A stretch of DNA of 64,000 nucleotides from Corynebacterium kutscheri (GCF_000980835.1 NZ_CP011312.1:1240001-1304000), one strand, 5' to 3'; counted from the first letter of the stretch, positions 38,621 through 48,534 are shown. Notes: generated by a model from the sequence alone, not told the origin. Numbers and translations: made by a program.

Positions 38621-39340
38621 CTACTGGTTATTTTGTTCCGCTTGAGCGCGTTTTTCTGCTTCTATACGCACTTGTTCAGCTAGTGGACCAGGCAAGGTAA
38701 CTGGTAGTGGGCTACCAGCTAGAATTGGTTCATTACCGCGGTAGACGAAGGTACGCGCAATAACTTCACGAGCAATCTGCGCCATTTGCTCGGCGGTAGC
38801 AATCGGTGCAGCAACAGTCATTCTCAGCATCCACCGTGGCCCATCCACACCAATGATGCGCACAATCCCACCCCCGTCGTCAGTCGAACCGATAACTTCT
38901 CGTCCCCACGGGCCAGAGTCAATATGCACAGTTAATCCGTCGTTACGCATGCTCTCGGCAATTTCTTTGGTAGCCTCACGCCATTGACCAGCTGATTGAG
39001 GTGCTGCAAAAGCAACCGGTGTTATCCGGCCAAAAGGCGTAAGAATATGCAACATCTTTGGCCCCTGCGCTCCCATCTCTACCTGTACTTCACTGTTTTT
39101 TGGAAGTGGTATCTGTAAACTACCCAGGTTTAATACGCCGAGCGAGAAATCAGAAAAATCAAAGGTGGTTATATCAACAGAATCACCATCGAAAGGACCA
39201 TGCTCTGTAGCATCATGCACGACAGCGGTATCGGATTCTTCTACCTGCTGCGTATCTTGCGTATCTACTGCATCCGATACAGATTCGGTTGATTCAACTG
39301 GTGTTTCTTTTTTATTGCGTCCAAACGGCCACTTTGCCAT
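38621..39340 (-). CDS. DUF3710 family protein
   Basis: A 239-residue actinobacterial protein of the DUF3710 family. The charged, acidic N-terminus (1-65) is followed by the conserved domain with FDFSDFSLGVLNLGSLQIPL and EVIGSTDDGGGIVRIIGVDG, and GPRWMLRM. No catalytic motif is evident. It follows dut on the same strand (62 nt), a conserved actinobacterial neighbourhood. Confidence 0.85.
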   Translation of the reverse strand: MAKWPFGRNKKETPVESTESVSDAVDTQDTQQVEESDTAVVHDATEHGPFDGDSVDITTFDFSDFSLGVLNLGSLQIPLPKNSEVQVEMGAQGPKMLHILTPFGRITPVAFAAPQSAGQWREATKEIAESMRNDGLTVHIDSGPWGREVIGSTDDGGGIVRIIGVDGPRWMLRMTVAAPIATAEQMAQIAREVIARTFVYRGNEPILAGSPLPVTLPGPLAEQVRIEAEKRAQAEQNNQ

Positions 39341-39402
39341 AGTTTTTTCCTTGAAGTCCGTGCTAGTTAACTATTTTCCTGCTTTACGACGATACCTGGT
39401 AG

Positions 39403-39870
39403 CTAATTCAATCCTGTTGAGCCATATCCTTGTGCCCCTCGTACTGTCTCGTCTAAATCATCCACCTCAATAATTTCTGGCAGCTCCACACGTTGAATAA
39501 CTAATTGTGCAATCCGCTCGCCTCGCTGAATATGAATGTCTTGATCTCGATCAAGGTTAATTAAACAGACTTTAATTTCTCCTCGATAATCAGCATCAAT
39601 TGTCCCTGGAGTATTAACAATGCTCAGACCTTCTTTAAATGCACGTCCTGATCGTGGGTGTACCAAACCAACAGTGCCAATTGGCAAAGCAAGCGCAATT
39701 CCAGTTCCAACGAGTAATCGTTGACCAGGCTTAATAACTACATCTTGTGTGCTATATAAATCAACACCGGCATCACCACGATGCGCGCGCTGAGGCAAAG
39801 GAAGCTCTTTATCTAGCCGTTTCAGTGAAATAGTGGTTACATCATAATCAACTTGGAAGAATTTGCTCAT
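39403..39870 (-). CDS. dut: dUTP diphosphatase
   Basis: A 155-residue trimeric dUTPase that hydrolyses dUTP to dUMP, keeping uracil out of DNA and feeding dTMP synthesis. All five motifs are visible: DAGVDLYS (I), HPRSGRAF (II), [11 protein letters not shown] (III), [11 protein letters not shown] (IV) and [10 protein letters not shown] (V). Confidence 0.96.
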   Translation of the reverse strand: MSKFFQVDYDVTTISLKRLDKELPLPQRAHRGDAGVDLYSTQDVVIKPGQRLLVGTGIALALPIGTVGLVHPRSGRAFKEGLSIVNTPGTIDADYRGEIKVCLINLDRDQDIHIQRGERIAQLVIQRVELPEIIEVDDLDETVRGAQGYGSTGLN

Positions 39871-40030
39871 CGCTCTAGCCTATCGTTGCTTTATCACCTT
39901 AACCATAATTGATATGGTCACAAATATTTTCCTTGTTCTATTTGATCTACCCAAACCAACGTCAAGGTCTTAAAACATCTTAAGAAATAACTTCTACAGC
40001 TCGCTTCTTTTCGCCGGTGAAGTAGACTTG

Positions 40031-40579
40031 GTGAGCGTGACCTCATCAACAGACAATGACTCCACGCATCCGCAGGCCTCTGGCCAGGTTAAGGTCTTAT
40101 ACTCTGAACGCCAATGGGTTCCTTGGTATTGGTGGATTGCCGCAGCGCTTCTTGTTGCCCTTTTAAGCGCACAATTTGCGCTCAACCGCACAATGGCGTG
40201 GTTGTATATTCCCGCCATTGTCTTAAGCATCGTAGCGGTATGGGTGTTACTTAATATGTCAAAAACAATACTGAAAGTTGAAGAAGATCCCGATGGCACT
40301 CGTTGGTTAGTCTCGAATACGGCAAATCTTCCGCATACGGTAGTCGCACGTAGTTTAGCCGTTCCAGCAACTGCAAAGCGTAACGCTATGGGCCGTCAAC
40401 TTGATCCAGCGGCTTTTCTTATCTCGCATTCGTGGGTACCAGAAATGGTCATGTTGGTTCTTGACGATCCAGAAGACCCCACGCCTTATTGGCTGGTAGG
40501 AACTAAAAATCCAGAGGCTTTACTCAAAGCGTTTCTTCCTAATCAATATGAAACAGCAATAAAAACATTAACCAACTAG
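40031..40579 (+). CDS. DUF3093 family membrane protein
   Basis: A 182-residue protein with a hydrophilic N-terminus, LYSERQWVPWYWWIAA at the start of two adjacent membrane helices (about 34-80), and a soluble C-terminal domain ending in DDPTPYWLVGTKNP. This is the actinobacterial DUF3093 family, commonly next to dut. GTG at 40031 is preferred to the TTG just before it. It is divergent from dut. Function unknown. Confidence 0.85.
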   Translation: MSVTSSTDNDSTHPQASGQVKVLYSERQWVPWYWWIAAALLVALLSAQFALNRTMAWLYIPAIVLSIVAVWVLLNMSKTILKVEEDPDGTRWLVSNTANLPHTVVARSLAVPATAKRNAMGRQLDPAAFLISHSWVPEMVMLVLDDPEDPTPYWLVGTKNPEALLKAFLPNQYETAIKTLTN

Positions 40580-40605
40580 TTTTCAGAATCTTTTATCATT
40601 AGCAA

Positions 40606-40646
40606 ATCCCTGGCAAGTTAAGCCATATGGCTTATCTAACCAGGGG
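40606..40646 (+). terminator. Hairpin downstream of the DUF3093 gene
   Basis: CCCTGG (40608-40613) pairs with CCAGGG (40640-40645). Within it is the perfect 16-bp palindrome TAAGCCATATGGCTTA at 40619-40634. Likely a terminator between convergent genes, with a modest T-tract. Confidence 0.5.
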
Positions 40647-40748
40647 TTCTCTGTTAGTTATTCTCGTTAGAGCATAAAATAAGCGGCCACTTACCTTAAA
40701 TGCTTACTTTCAAACGCCATAAAGGGTGAGACAGTTATGGATGAGAAG

Positions 40749-41045
40749 TTATGCGCAATCTTTGCAAATAATCGAACCATCGTCTTCAACATGGTCAATA
40801 CGCTTATTGCTTTGCACCAAATAGCAGCTTGAGCAGGTGAATTCATCTTCGCGACGCGGAACAACGGTGACATTAAGCTCTTCACCGCTGAGATCTAGGG
40901 ATGGCAAATCATAGGCCTCCACCATTTCTTCTTCATCAGCATCAATATTTCCAGAATGAGCTTCTGCTGCTTTGAGCCCTTCAAGAGAATCAGTTTCGAG
41001 TTCATCTTCTTCACGACGACGTGGTGCGTCATAATCAGTGGCCAT
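40749..41045 (-). CDS. DUF4193 family zinc-ribbon protein
   Basis: A 98-residue acidic protein beginning MATDYDAPRRREEDELETD, the hallmark of the actinobacterial DUF4193 family. The C-terminus has two cysteine pairs (CSSCYLVQSNKR and CKDCA) that form a likely zinc ribbon. AAAGGA lies 8 nt before ATG 41045, deciding the start. No function is known. Confidence 0.88.
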   Translation of the reverse strand: MATDYDAPRRREEDELETDSLEGLKAAEAHSGNIDADEEEMVEAYDLPSLDLSGEELNVTVVPRREDEFTCSSCYLVQSNKRIDHVEDDGSIICKDCA

Positions 41046-41252
41046 GGCTAGTTTCCTTTGCAATACATGCAGTATTTATCAATAATTATCGCTTTTAGAC
41101 CGCAGGTGATGACCATGCCAAGTAAAGCCAAGAAACACCAACGATCACATATCGCTCTGGGCGCATGGTAAAGGAAGAATTAATCATTGTCATCTTGTCA
41201 CGAGATTACCCCCGTTCCTATGCGCCGAAGGAAACACTATTCCTAAAAGGGC

Positions 41253-42128
41253 TTAACGGTCAAGCCGAGCTGGAATACCTGATATAAGCTGGGAAAACTC
41301 AGCGCTAATTCCTGGAGCAGCTCCCGTAGAAATATGTCCTTCTGCACCCGGAGCGGAAATACTAGGGGTAGAAACCACTACCCCTGCTTCGGCGGCGATC
41401 AATGATCCAGCCGCGAAATCCCACGGTTGTAAACCATGTTCATAATAAGCATCAAGATGTCCTTCCGCGAGGGCACAAAAATCTAAAGCTGCGCTACCAA
41501 AACGACGAATATCGCGTACCCTAGGCAAAAATTCAACAAGAACTTCGGCCTGATCTTTACGACGTACCTCCGAATAAGAAAAACCCGTCCCAATTAAAGC
41601 CTGACTTAACTGAGTACTTTTTGAAGCTGTTAACGGACGTGGCTTATCACTACTACAAGCAAAAGCTCCTTGTCCTCGCGCGGCGAGATAACATATTCCG
41701 GTAGCCACATTAACAACACAGCCAACTATAACTTCTCCGTCGATTACTGCTGCGATACTCACCGCGTAGTGTGGAATTCCATAGATAAAATTCACAGTTC
41801 CATCTATGGGATCAATCACCCAAGTAACTCCACTAATGGAAACAGTTGAGCTTCCTTCTTCGCCGATAATTCCATCCCCCGGACGATTGTGCTCTAAATA
41901 ATCCACAATCATTTCTTCCGCCATCGTATCAACGATAGTAACTGGATCCACCGCAGAGGATTTCGTTCGTGCATATTGGCCTGGATCCCCTAGCTCCGCA
42001 CGCTTTTCTTTAATAGCTACCGCTGCCTGAAGTGCACATTCAACAGCAGTGCTAGCCAAAGAAGGCAGCAAATCATCATTATTAAGATCAACAAAACTGG
42101 GGAAAACATAACCGGAAACCATAGGCAC
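41253..42128 (-). CDS. Inositol monophosphatase family protein (SuhB-like)
   Basis: A 291-residue Mg-dependent phosphatase of the IMPase fold. Metal-binding motifs: GIIGEEGSS, WVIDPIDGTVNFIYGIP and QPWDFAAGSLIAAEAG. It would release inositol (or a related polyol) from its phosphate, relevant to phosphatidylinositol and mycothiol synthesis. GTG start at 42128 with AGGA upstream; an ATG two codons later is an alternative. It lies divergent from ppgK. Confidence 0.9.
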   Translation of the reverse strand: MPMVSGYVFPSFVDLNNDDLLPSLASTAVECALQAAVAIKEKRAELGDPGQYARTKSSAVDPVTIVDTMAEEMIVDYLEHNRPGDGIIGEEGSSTVSISGVTWVIDPIDGTVNFIYGIPHYAVSIAAVIDGEVIVGCVVNVATGICYLAARGQGAFACSSDKPRPLTASKSTQLSQALIGTGFSYSEVRRKDQAEVLVEFLPRVRDIRRFGSAALDFCALAEGHLDAYYEHGLQPWDFAAGSLIAAEAGVVVSTPSISAPGAEGHISTGAAPGISAEFSQLISGIPARLDR

Positions 42129-42248
42129 AATTATCCTGAAAAATAGAAAATCTGCCAGCGTTCACAGAATTACCTCTGCTGTAAATCACAAAAATCATAG
42201 CCAATACTGCCTCATAGTTAAGGAGCAGTTTCGCTAGAATCTGAGGCT

Positions 42249-43001
42249 ATGGAAAATGTAGGTTTTGGTATTGATGTTGGTGGCTCTGGAATCAAAGGAG
42301 CCCGGGTGGATCTAGCCACAGGTGAATTCATCGGTGAACGGATTAAGATCCTTACTCCACAACCAGCAACTCCCGATGCAGTAGCAGAAACCATCGCCGA
42401 AATTATCCGACAAGCTCAATGGGATGGTCCGGTAGGTATTACTTTGCCCAGTGTGATCAAAAATGGTGTTGCGCGCAGTGCCGCTAATATTGATCCGTCT
42501 TGGGTAAACACCGATACCACCGAATTATTTGCTCGGCACTTAGGTGAACGGGAAATTTCTGTCCTCAACGATGCTGATGCAGCAGGTCTTGCCGAAGTTA
42601 ATTTTGGTGATGAGCATGCTCGCCACGGCGCGGTTATTCTCTTAACTTTAGGGACCGGAATTGGCTCTGCGGTACTTATCGATGGTGCACTTTTTCCCAA
42701 CACTGAACTAGGCCATCTAGAAGTTGATGGTAAAGAAGCTGAACATCGCGCTTCTTCTGCGGTCAAAGATCGTGAAGAACTCAGCTATAAGCAATGGACA
42801 AAACGTCTGACCAAAGTATTAAAAGTCTATGAAGCTTTATTTAATCCCACTATTTTTATTATTGGCGGTGGAATTTCTCGCAAATTCGATAAGTGGGGTC
42901 CAATGTTAGATATTAATACCCCGATTGTTCCAGCTAGCTTGCGTAATCGTGCTGGAATTGTCGGCGCGGCACTTGCGGTACGAGATCAACTACATCCCTA
43001 A
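42249..43001 (+). CDS. ppgK: Polyphosphate glucokinase
   Basis: A 250-residue ROK-fold kinase that phosphorylates glucose with polyphosphate (and, in many species, ATP). Seen: [15 protein letters not shown] (phosphate-binding), [13 protein letters not shown] with the catalytic Asp region, [15 protein letters not shown] and [14 protein letters not shown]. The length fits the actinobacterial PPGK family. Position just before sigA is conserved in corynebacteria. Confidence 0.94.
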   Translation: MENVGFGIDVGGSGIKGARVDLATGEFIGERIKILTPQPATPDAVAETIAEIIRQAQWDGPVGITLPSVIKNGVARSAANIDPSWVNTDTTELFARHLGEREISVLNDADAAGLAEVNFGDEHARHGAVILLTLGTGIGSAVLIDGALFPNTELGHLEVDGKEAEHRASSAVKDREELSYKQWTKRLTKVLKVYEALFNPTIFIIGGGISRKFDKWGPMLDINTPIVPASLRNRAGIVGAALAVRDQLHP

Positions 43002-43116
43002 ATTAGGACATATCTTATATGTCTAGTCGACCAGGCGCCCTTAAATTTTATGCTGTTCATCAGCTTCAGGTGTGCCTGGTTTTATTGTGCTTATAAACAC
43101 CGTAAAAACTAGAAAA

Positions 43117-43130
43117 TGGTTCCGGAACCA
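43117..43130. promoter_or_regulatory. Perfect 14-bp palindrome at a sigA-upstream promoter
   Basis: TGGTTCCGGAACCA is fully self-complementary and sits 20 bp upstream of the consensus -10 TATAAT at 43151-43156, overlapping where a -35 would fall. Confidence 0.5.
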
Positions 43131-43162
43131 CCTTTTTGCATTTTTTGTTTTATAATGGCACT

Positions 43163-43192
43163 TTGTCTGATACACATTGACAAGCATATAAT
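43163..43192 (+). promoter_or_regulatory. Candidate promoter of sigA
   Basis: TTGTCT (43163-43168), an 18-bp spacer and TATAAT (43187-43192). The distance to the coding start is about 260 bp, so a long leader or further promoters are expected. Confidence 0.4.
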
Positions 43193-43454
43193 TTCAAACT
43201 TCTTTGACATACGGTCAATTATCATATCTTTAAGCTTGCGTTTTCTTATCCGCTGGTGAAATAAAGATACCTTTCATAATGGTATTTACCCGTATGTTTG
43301 AGCTCCTTATCTAACGTGGTTTTTACACGTTGTTGATCCATTACTGGGTAAACAAAGATTCGGAGAACTTTTTTAGCTCTTAAAGATGTTTGGTGTAGGT
43401 ATGCCCACTGTGCATCTATTTGAAGAACTAATTCACCCAGAGGAAAGGGCGTAC

Positions 43455-45077
43455 GTGGCAGCCACTGAGACTTCAGAATCCTTAGCTTCTGCACGCACTG
43501 GCGAAACCCCAGCCGGCGTTGGCTCCATTAAAAAAGCCGTAAAGAAGACCGCAAAAAAAACTGCGAAAAAGACAGCTCGTAAAGCTTCGCCGCGCACTGC
43601 ACTGAGCACCAGCGATAGTGTAGTCACGACTCCTTCTACTGCTACGTCTTCATCTGTTGATACGGATTCTTCTGCTACTACAGAAAAGAAAACAACAAAA
43701 AAGACCGCCAAAAAGACGACGGCCAAGAAGACAACAAAGAAAACAGCAGCCAAGAAAACAGCGAAAAAGACTGCAAAAAAAACAACCCGCACAGTTAAAG
43801 CAGTAGAAACAGAATCAGCTGTAGAAAATAACGTGCTAGAAGTCACCGATGTCCTCGATGACGATCAAAATGTCACTGATGATTTTGTTGATTTCGATGG
43901 CACAGATGACTTTGATGATCTCACTTCTGCACTAGACGAGGACGATCTTGATACCGACCTCGACGATGAGGACGATACTGATAGTGACGATCTTGATGAT
44001 GACAATGACGTTTCTGTCAATGAGATCGACAACCTCGGTGGCGACGAGGAGGAAGACGAAGAAGACGATGGTTCTTCAGTATGGGATGAAGATGAATCAG
44101 CCGCATTGCGCCAAGCACGCAAAGATGCTGAGCTAACGGCTTCTGCAGACTCCGTTCGCGCTTATCTCAAGCAAATCGGTAAGGTCGCACTGCTTAATGC
44201 CGAGCAAGAGGTATCTTTAGCCAAGCGCATTGAAGCTGGCCTATACGCTTCTTATCGCATGGAGCAAATGGAAGAGGCCTACAATAACGGTGATCGAGAA
44301 GCAAAGCTGACTCCTGCTGTAAAGCGTGATCTGCGAGCTATTTCTCGTGATGGACGCAAAGCCAAAAACCACCTGCTCGAAGCTAACTTGCGTTTGGTCG
44401 TCTCGTTGGCTAAACGTTACACCGGCCGAGGCATGGCGTTTTTGGACCTCATTCAAGAAGGTAACTTGGGTCTTATTCGTGCCGTCGAAAAGTTTGACTA
44501 TACCAAGGGCTACAAGTTCTCTACTTATGCAACGTGGTGGATCCGTCAAGCGATTACCCGCGCAATGGCTGACCAAGCTCGTACCATCCGTATTCCGGTA
44601 CATATGGTTGAAGTTATCAACAAACTTGGCCGTATTCAGCGTGAACTCTTGCAGGATTTAGGTCGCGAGCCTACCCCACAAGAGTTAGCTAAAGAAATGG
44701 ACATCACCGAAGAAAAGGTGCTGGAAATTCAGCAATATGCGCGTGAACCTATTTCTTTGGATCAGACCATCGGCGATGAAGGTGATAGTCAGCTTGGTGA
44801 TTTCATTGAGGATTCCGAAGCAGTTATTGCTGTAGACGCGGTATCATTTACGTTACTCCAAGATCAGCTTCGCGATGTGCTACATACACTTTCTGAGCGT
44901 GAAGCAGGCGTGGTTAAGCTCCGCTTCGGGCTTACCGACGGTATGCCACGCACACTCGATGAGATCGGTCAGGTTTATGGGGTAACCCGTGAGCGTATCC
45001 GGCAGATCGAATCAAAGACTATGTCTAAGCTGCGTCATCCATCGCGTTCGCAGGTGCTTCGTGATTACCTAGACTAA
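43455..45077 (+). CDS. sigA: Primary sigma factor SigA
   Basis: A 540-residue RpoD-type sigma factor. The N-terminal third is low complexity: Lys/Ala/Thr repeats of the AKKTAKKT type (residues about 30-115), then a long Asp/Glu tract (about 130-210). Regions 1.2 ([16 protein letters not shown]), 2 ([30 protein letters not shown]), 3 and 4 ([18 protein letters not shown]) are complete. GTG 43455 (MAATETSES) is chosen because AGGAAAGGG lies just upstream; an ATG 23 codons earlier (43386) is possible. Essential for housekeeping transcription. Confidence 0.95.
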   Translation: MAATETSESLASARTGETPAGVGSIKKAVKKTAKKTAKKTARKASPRTALSTSDSVVTTPSTATSSSVDTDSSATTEKKTTKKTAKKTTAKKTTKKTAAKKTAKKTAKKTTRTVKAVETESAVENNVLEVTDVLDDDQNVTDDFVDFDGTDDFDDLTSALDEDDLDTDLDDEDDTDSDDLDDDNDVSVNEIDNLGGDEEEDEEDDGSSVWDEDESAALRQARKDAELTASADSVRAYLKQIGKVALLNAEQEVSLAKRIEAGLYASYRMEQMEEAYNNGDREAKLTPAVKRDLRAISRDGRKAKNHLLEANLRLVVSLAKRYTGRGMAFLDLIQEGNLGLIRAVEKFDYTKGYKFSTYATWWIRQAITRAMADQARTIRIPVHMVEVINKLGRIQRELLQDLGREPTPQELAKEMDITEEKVLEIQQYAREPISLDQTIGDEGDSQLGDFIEDSEAVIAVDAVSFTLLQDQLRDVLHTLSEREAGVVKLRFGLTDGMPRTLDEIGQVYGVTRERIRQIESKTMSKLRHPSRSQVLRDYLD

Positions 45078-45111
45078 TCGATACAAAAATTAAAGCAGAT
45101 AGCTAGAAATA

Positions 45112-45162
45112 AATAAGTGCTCGAAGATGAATACCAACTCATTCATCTTCGAGCATTTATTT
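45112..45162 (+). terminator. Terminator of sigA
   Basis: TGCTCGAAGATGAAT (45118-45132) pairs perfectly with 45141-45155, followed by TTTATTTATT. Confidence 0.88.
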
Positions 45163-45183
45163 ATTCGTCAAAAGGCTATACCA

Positions 45184-45224
45184 AAAAATGCAGGCACCTT
45201 AACTTACGTTGTGCCTGCATTTTT
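45184..45224 (-). terminator. Terminator of the DUF4190-like gene
   Basis: AAAAATGCAGGCAC (45184-45197) pairs with GTGCCTGCATTTTT (45211-45224), with T-runs on both exits. It lies 9 nt past the gene's stop. Confidence 0.85.
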
Positions 45225-45232
45225 AATTTGTG

Positions 45233-45718
45233 CTAGTTCATCTGGTTGACTCGATCTTGAATGCACTGTTGTACTTGATCTTCTGGAAGGCCAAAACAAT
45301 CAGAGAATTGTGAAAGAACCGCTGCCCCACCAATGAAAAGCACAATGGTAAGTACTAACGCGATTACGCTTATTATTAACGAAGCTATCGAAAGACCCAT
45401 ACGAGGCTTATCCAAAGGCTGACCATCTTTAGCGATAGAACGCGCTCTCATGATGGCAACAATGCCAAGGACAATACCTAACAGTGCAAACAGCCACGAT
45501 CCGATGATACCTATTACCGTAATCGTCAGTACCAATGCGGCAATACTTACACCTAGCGCCCATGTTGCTATGTTGTTCTTTCGCTCTGGTACATTCGCAT
45601 AATTTGTATAACCACCAGCTGCCCCATAAGCAGGATCGGGATAACTGTTATAAGAAGGGAATTCATTATTATCTGAATAAGGCGAATCACCAGATGAGTT
45701 GTTGTTAGGGTAAGTCAT
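45233..45718 (-). CDS. DUF4190-like membrane protein
   Basis: A 161-residue protein with an Asn/Tyr/Pro/Ser-rich N-terminus (1-50) and two long membrane helices (about 58-90 and 107-140) around a conserved GIVAIMRARSIAKDGQPLDKPRMG segment, the layout of DUF4190-type proteins. The last 20 residues hold two Cys. AAGGAG lies 6 nt before ATG 45718. Function unknown. Confidence 0.75.
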   Translation of the reverse strand: MTYPNNNSSGDSPYSDNNEFPSYNSYPDPAYGAAGGYTNYANVPERKNNIATWALGVSIAALVLTITVIGIIGSWLFALLGIVLGIVAIMRARSIAKDGQPLDKPRMGLSIASLIISVIALVLTIVLFIGGAAVLSQFSDCFGLPEDQVQQCIQDRVNQMN

Positions 45719-46058
45719 TTTATACTCCTTCACACTTAGCTAAACTTTGCTCTACACATGTTCATTATGCCCAGAAAACTAAAATGCCCACTGTTTGGAC
45801 AGTAACCAAAATCACTTGGCTTTAATTGTCCGCATCATTAAACAGGTTCGATAGTAGCAGTCTTCATGCTTATAAGGGTAAGCATAGTCTGCATTATTTT
45901 CACCAGATAACGCTCCTGATAACCGTATATCTGCTGCATAAGCAAAGAATATAACCATAATTATTCAGTTTTAAGCGCAATGATCCCCTGTGAAAATCCA
46001 ATGCTATGGTTTTCGCAGGGGCTTATATGTTCCGTATAAAGACTTTATAACCTAGCAG
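45719..46058. other. Intergenic region with the helicase terminator
   Basis: About 340 bp. CCCCTGTGAAAA pairs with TTTTCGCAGGGG (about 45984-46021, one wobble) past the helicase stop at 46059. Otherwise AT-rich, holding the promoter of the DUF4190-like gene. Confidence 0.6.
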
Positions 46059-47762
46059 CTACCAGCGTCGTAAATAGTCAATACGCTGTTGTAATTGTTC
46101 AGCTGAACACATCGCAGTCGGAGGTCCGCCACATTTTTGCCGAACTTCAGTATGAATCGCACCGTGTGGCCTACCAGTACGTGATGCAGTTATCGCTACT
46201 AATGCATTGAGTTCTCTACGTAATTGTGGAATCTGTTGGCTAGCAACCGGCACACTACTAGGCGGATCCTGTTTAGCTTTTTCCTGCTCTTGCTTACGTA
46301 ATTGTTTTGCTTCAGCTTCACGCGCATCTAATTGTTCAGCTTGTCGTTTACGCAGTAATAAACGCATTTGATCTGCATCAAGTAGCCCTGGCAAACCTAG
46401 ATAATCATCTTCTTCTGCAGAACCAGCCATTGTCGACGTGCCATAGGTAGAACCGTCGTAAATCAATGAATCTAATTCAGCATCAGCACCTAAGGATTCA
46501 TAGGATTTCAGTTCATCTTTCTCGGTTTCCTTCTTATTTGCCTCAGCTAATAGTTCGTCATCCCAGCCTTCTTTGGATCGATCAGGTTTACCTAAAACAT
46601 GGTCACGTGATTTCTCCAACTTGCTAGCAAGATCAAGCAATACAGGCACCGAAGGTAGAAATACCGATGCAGTTTCTCCTTTACGACGCAAACGCACAAA
46701 ACGCCCAATTGCCTGTGCAAAAAATAGCGGAGTAGCGCTACTTGTCGCATAAACCCCCACTGCTAAGCGTGGCACATCTACACCTTCGGAAACCATGCGT
46801 ACCGCAACCATCCATTCATCATCACTAGCAGAAAATTCTTCAATACGTTCCGAGGCGCCAACCTCATCGGAAAGAATTACGGCCACTGGTGTTGTACTTA
46901 AGGTTTCAAGAATTTTTGCATAGGCGCGCGCAGTGGTTTTATCAGTAGCAATAACTAGGCCACCAGCATCTGGAATAGCTTTACGCAATTGCAATAACCG
47001 TTTATGTGCCGCGCCTAAAACAGCTGGAATCCAATCGCCACGTGGATCAAGTGCAGTTTTCCATGCGCGCGCTGTTTGCTCAGCATTTAACGGCTCGCCT
47101 AGCCGGGCAGCATATTCTTCCCCAGCGGAGGTACGCCACCTCGCTTCACCGGAATATGCCATGAAAACCACCGGACGCACAACAGCGTCGGCAAGCGCAT
47201 CAGAATAGCCATATGTATGGTCAGCCTGCGAAATCTGATGTCCTTGTCCATCATCAACATAACGGACAAAAGGAATTGGTGAATCATCGGAACGAAAAGG
47301 AGTACCAGTTAAGGCTAATCTACGCTCAGCATCAGCATAAGCTTCCCGAATGCCATCACCCCAGCTTTTAGCATCACCACCATGGTGAATCTCATCCAAA
47401 ATCACCAAAGTTCGCTTTGCTGTTGCTACCGCATAATGTTTAAACGGATGCATGGCTACTTGAGCATAAGTCACTACAACACCATCATATTGGGGATTAA
47501 CCGCGTCAGAATTTCTAAAATTCGGATCAAGGCTTATTCCCACTCGCGCGGCTGCAGCGGCCCATTGCACTTTAAGGTGTTCGGTAGGAACAACCACAAT
47601 CACACGATCAACTGTGCGACGGGTAGTTAATTCGGTAGCAACGCGTAAAGCGAACGTTGTTTTACCTGCCCCAGGAGTTGCCACCGCTAGGAAATCCTTG
47701 GGGTTGGTCATGAGGTACTTCGTTAGCGCCTTACGCTGCCAAAGACGAAGATCACTACTCAC
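46059..47762 (-). CDS. DEAD/DEAH-box helicase
   Basis: A 567-residue superfamily 2 helicase. Walker A is ATPGAGKTTFALRV, motif II is LDEIHHGGD, motif III region LALTGTPFR, and motif VI FAQAIGRFVRLRR. A basic, Gln/Glu-rich segment (about 470-510) precedes a short C-terminal domain. This is the conserved actinobacterial helicase encoded beside DUF3039 between sigA and sigB; its nucleic-acid substrate is unknown. GTG start overlaps the DUF3039 stop by 4 nt, implying coupled translation. Confidence 0.87.
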   Translation of the reverse strand: MSSDLRLWQRKALTKYLMTNPKDFLAVATPGAGKTTFALRVATELTTRRTVDRVIVVVPTEHLKVQWAAAAARVGISLDPNFRNSDAVNPQYDGVVVTYAQVAMHPFKHYAVATAKRTLVILDEIHHGGDAKSWGDGIREAYADAERRLALTGTPFRSDDSPIPFVRYVDDGQGHQISQADHTYGYSDALADAVVRPVVFMAYSGEARWRTSAGEEYAARLGEPLNAEQTARAWKTALDPRGDWIPAVLGAAHKRLLQLRKAIPDAGGLVIATDKTTARAYAKILETLSTTPVAVILSDEVGASERIEEFSASDDEWMVAVRMVSEGVDVPRLAVGVYATSSATPLFFAQAIGRFVRLRRKGETASVFLPSVPVLLDLASKLEKSRDHVLGKPDRSKEGWDDELLAEANKKETEKDELKSYESLGADAELDSLIYDGSTYGTSTMAGSAEEDDYLGLPGLLDADQMRLLLRKRQAEQLDAREAEAKQLRKQEQEKAKQDPPSSVPVASQQIPQLRRELNALVAITASRTGRPHGAIHTEVRQKCGGPPTAMCSAEQLQQRIDYLRRW

Positions 47763-47998
47763 TTTTTACGTAAACCTCGATAGATACGCTCACAATCTGG
47801 ACAAACCGGTGATCCTGGTTTCGCTTGTTTGGTCACTGGAAAAGTTTCACCGCATAGTGCTACCACCATCTTGCCGGATACCGCAGAATCAACAATTTGG
47901 TTCTTTTTCACGTAGTGGAAGAACTTCGGAGTGTCATCGCCGATGGAAGGATCAACGTTAACGTCTGGCCGTTCGATAGTCTGAGTACGTGTAGTCAC
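47759..47998 (-). CDS. DUF3039 family zinc-binding protein
   Basis: A 79-residue protein of the actinobacterial DUF3039 family. Three cysteines and one His (HYVKKNQI, ALCGETFPV, CPDCERIYRGLR) are arranged for zinc binding. It overlaps the helicase start by 4 nt and is divergent from the DUF3099 gene. Probably a helicase partner, judged from the tight coupling. Confidence 0.87.
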   Translation of the reverse strand: MTTRTQTIERPDVNVDPSIGDDTPKFFHYVKKNQIVDSAVSGKMVVALCGETFPVTKQAKPGSPVCPDCERIYRGLRKK

Positions 47999-48055
47999 CC
48001 CACCTATATTGCCCCACTTTTCTTCCTAAAGCACATAACGGTCTACCATGTGGAC

Positions 48056-48523
48056 ATGGCTGCTAATGATGATCACATTATTGATCACATCGACGGCGAT
48101 GATGATAATGATTCCTCTACAAAGAAAAAACTTCGCCATGTGTTACGACACCTCCCCTGGCGCCGAGTTGCTTTAATCACAGACGTAAAACCAAGTGCGG
48201 AACATAATATTCACCGTCGCGAGGTTGCCTATAAATGGTTGCAGGGGTCCCGTGTGCCTTTTTTACTTGCCAGTGCTGTGACCTATTTGGGATGGCACAA
48301 CGTCATCCTTTCCACAATCTTGTTTTTGATCTCAGTTCCTTTGCCATGGATTGCCGTTGTGATCGCCAATGGAGCAGGTTCTCCTCGCGATTCGCGCACG
48401 CCCGCAATGTATAAGCCAGCTGCTGCTCGCCACTATGAACAGCTTCAGTCTTTTGTTCACCCGCAACTAACTGATGGTTCACATGCCGAACAGCCTACCG
48501 ATCCCCCACAAGCTACAACATAA
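48056..48523 (+). CDS. DUF3099 family membrane protein
   Basis: A 155-residue protein. The acidic N-terminus (DHIIDHIDGDDDNDSS) is followed by the DUF3099 core: LITDVKPSAEHNIHRREVAYKW region, then two membrane helices (about 75-125). ATG 48056 is used; a GTG two codons upstream (48050) is also possible and no clear Shine-Dalgarno separates them. It is followed 11 nt later by the methyltransferase gene. Confidence 0.78.
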   Translation: MAANDDHIIDHIDGDDDNDSSTKKKLRHVLRHLPWRRVALITDVKPSAEHNIHRREVAYKWLQGSRVPFLLASAVTYLGWHNVILSTILFLISVPLPWIAVVIANGAGSPRDSRTPAMYKPAAARHYEQLQSFVHPQLTDGSHAEQPTDPPQATT

Positions 48524-48534
48524 GATTACTTTTC

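Larger units (their letters stand above)
43002..43454. other. Long sigA upstream region
   Basis: About 450 bp. It holds a weak ppgK terminator (43030-43086: ACCAGGC pairing with GCCTGGT, followed by TTTATT), a 14-bp palindrome at 43117-43130, TATAAT at 43151-43156 and a second TATAAT at 43187-43192. Several promoters for sigA are likely. Confidence 0.55.

Noticed and set aside
43433..44122. Minus-strand frames rich in Val/Phe and Ser opposite sigA
   Set aside because: They are the complement of the Lys/Ala and Asp/Glu repeats of sigA.
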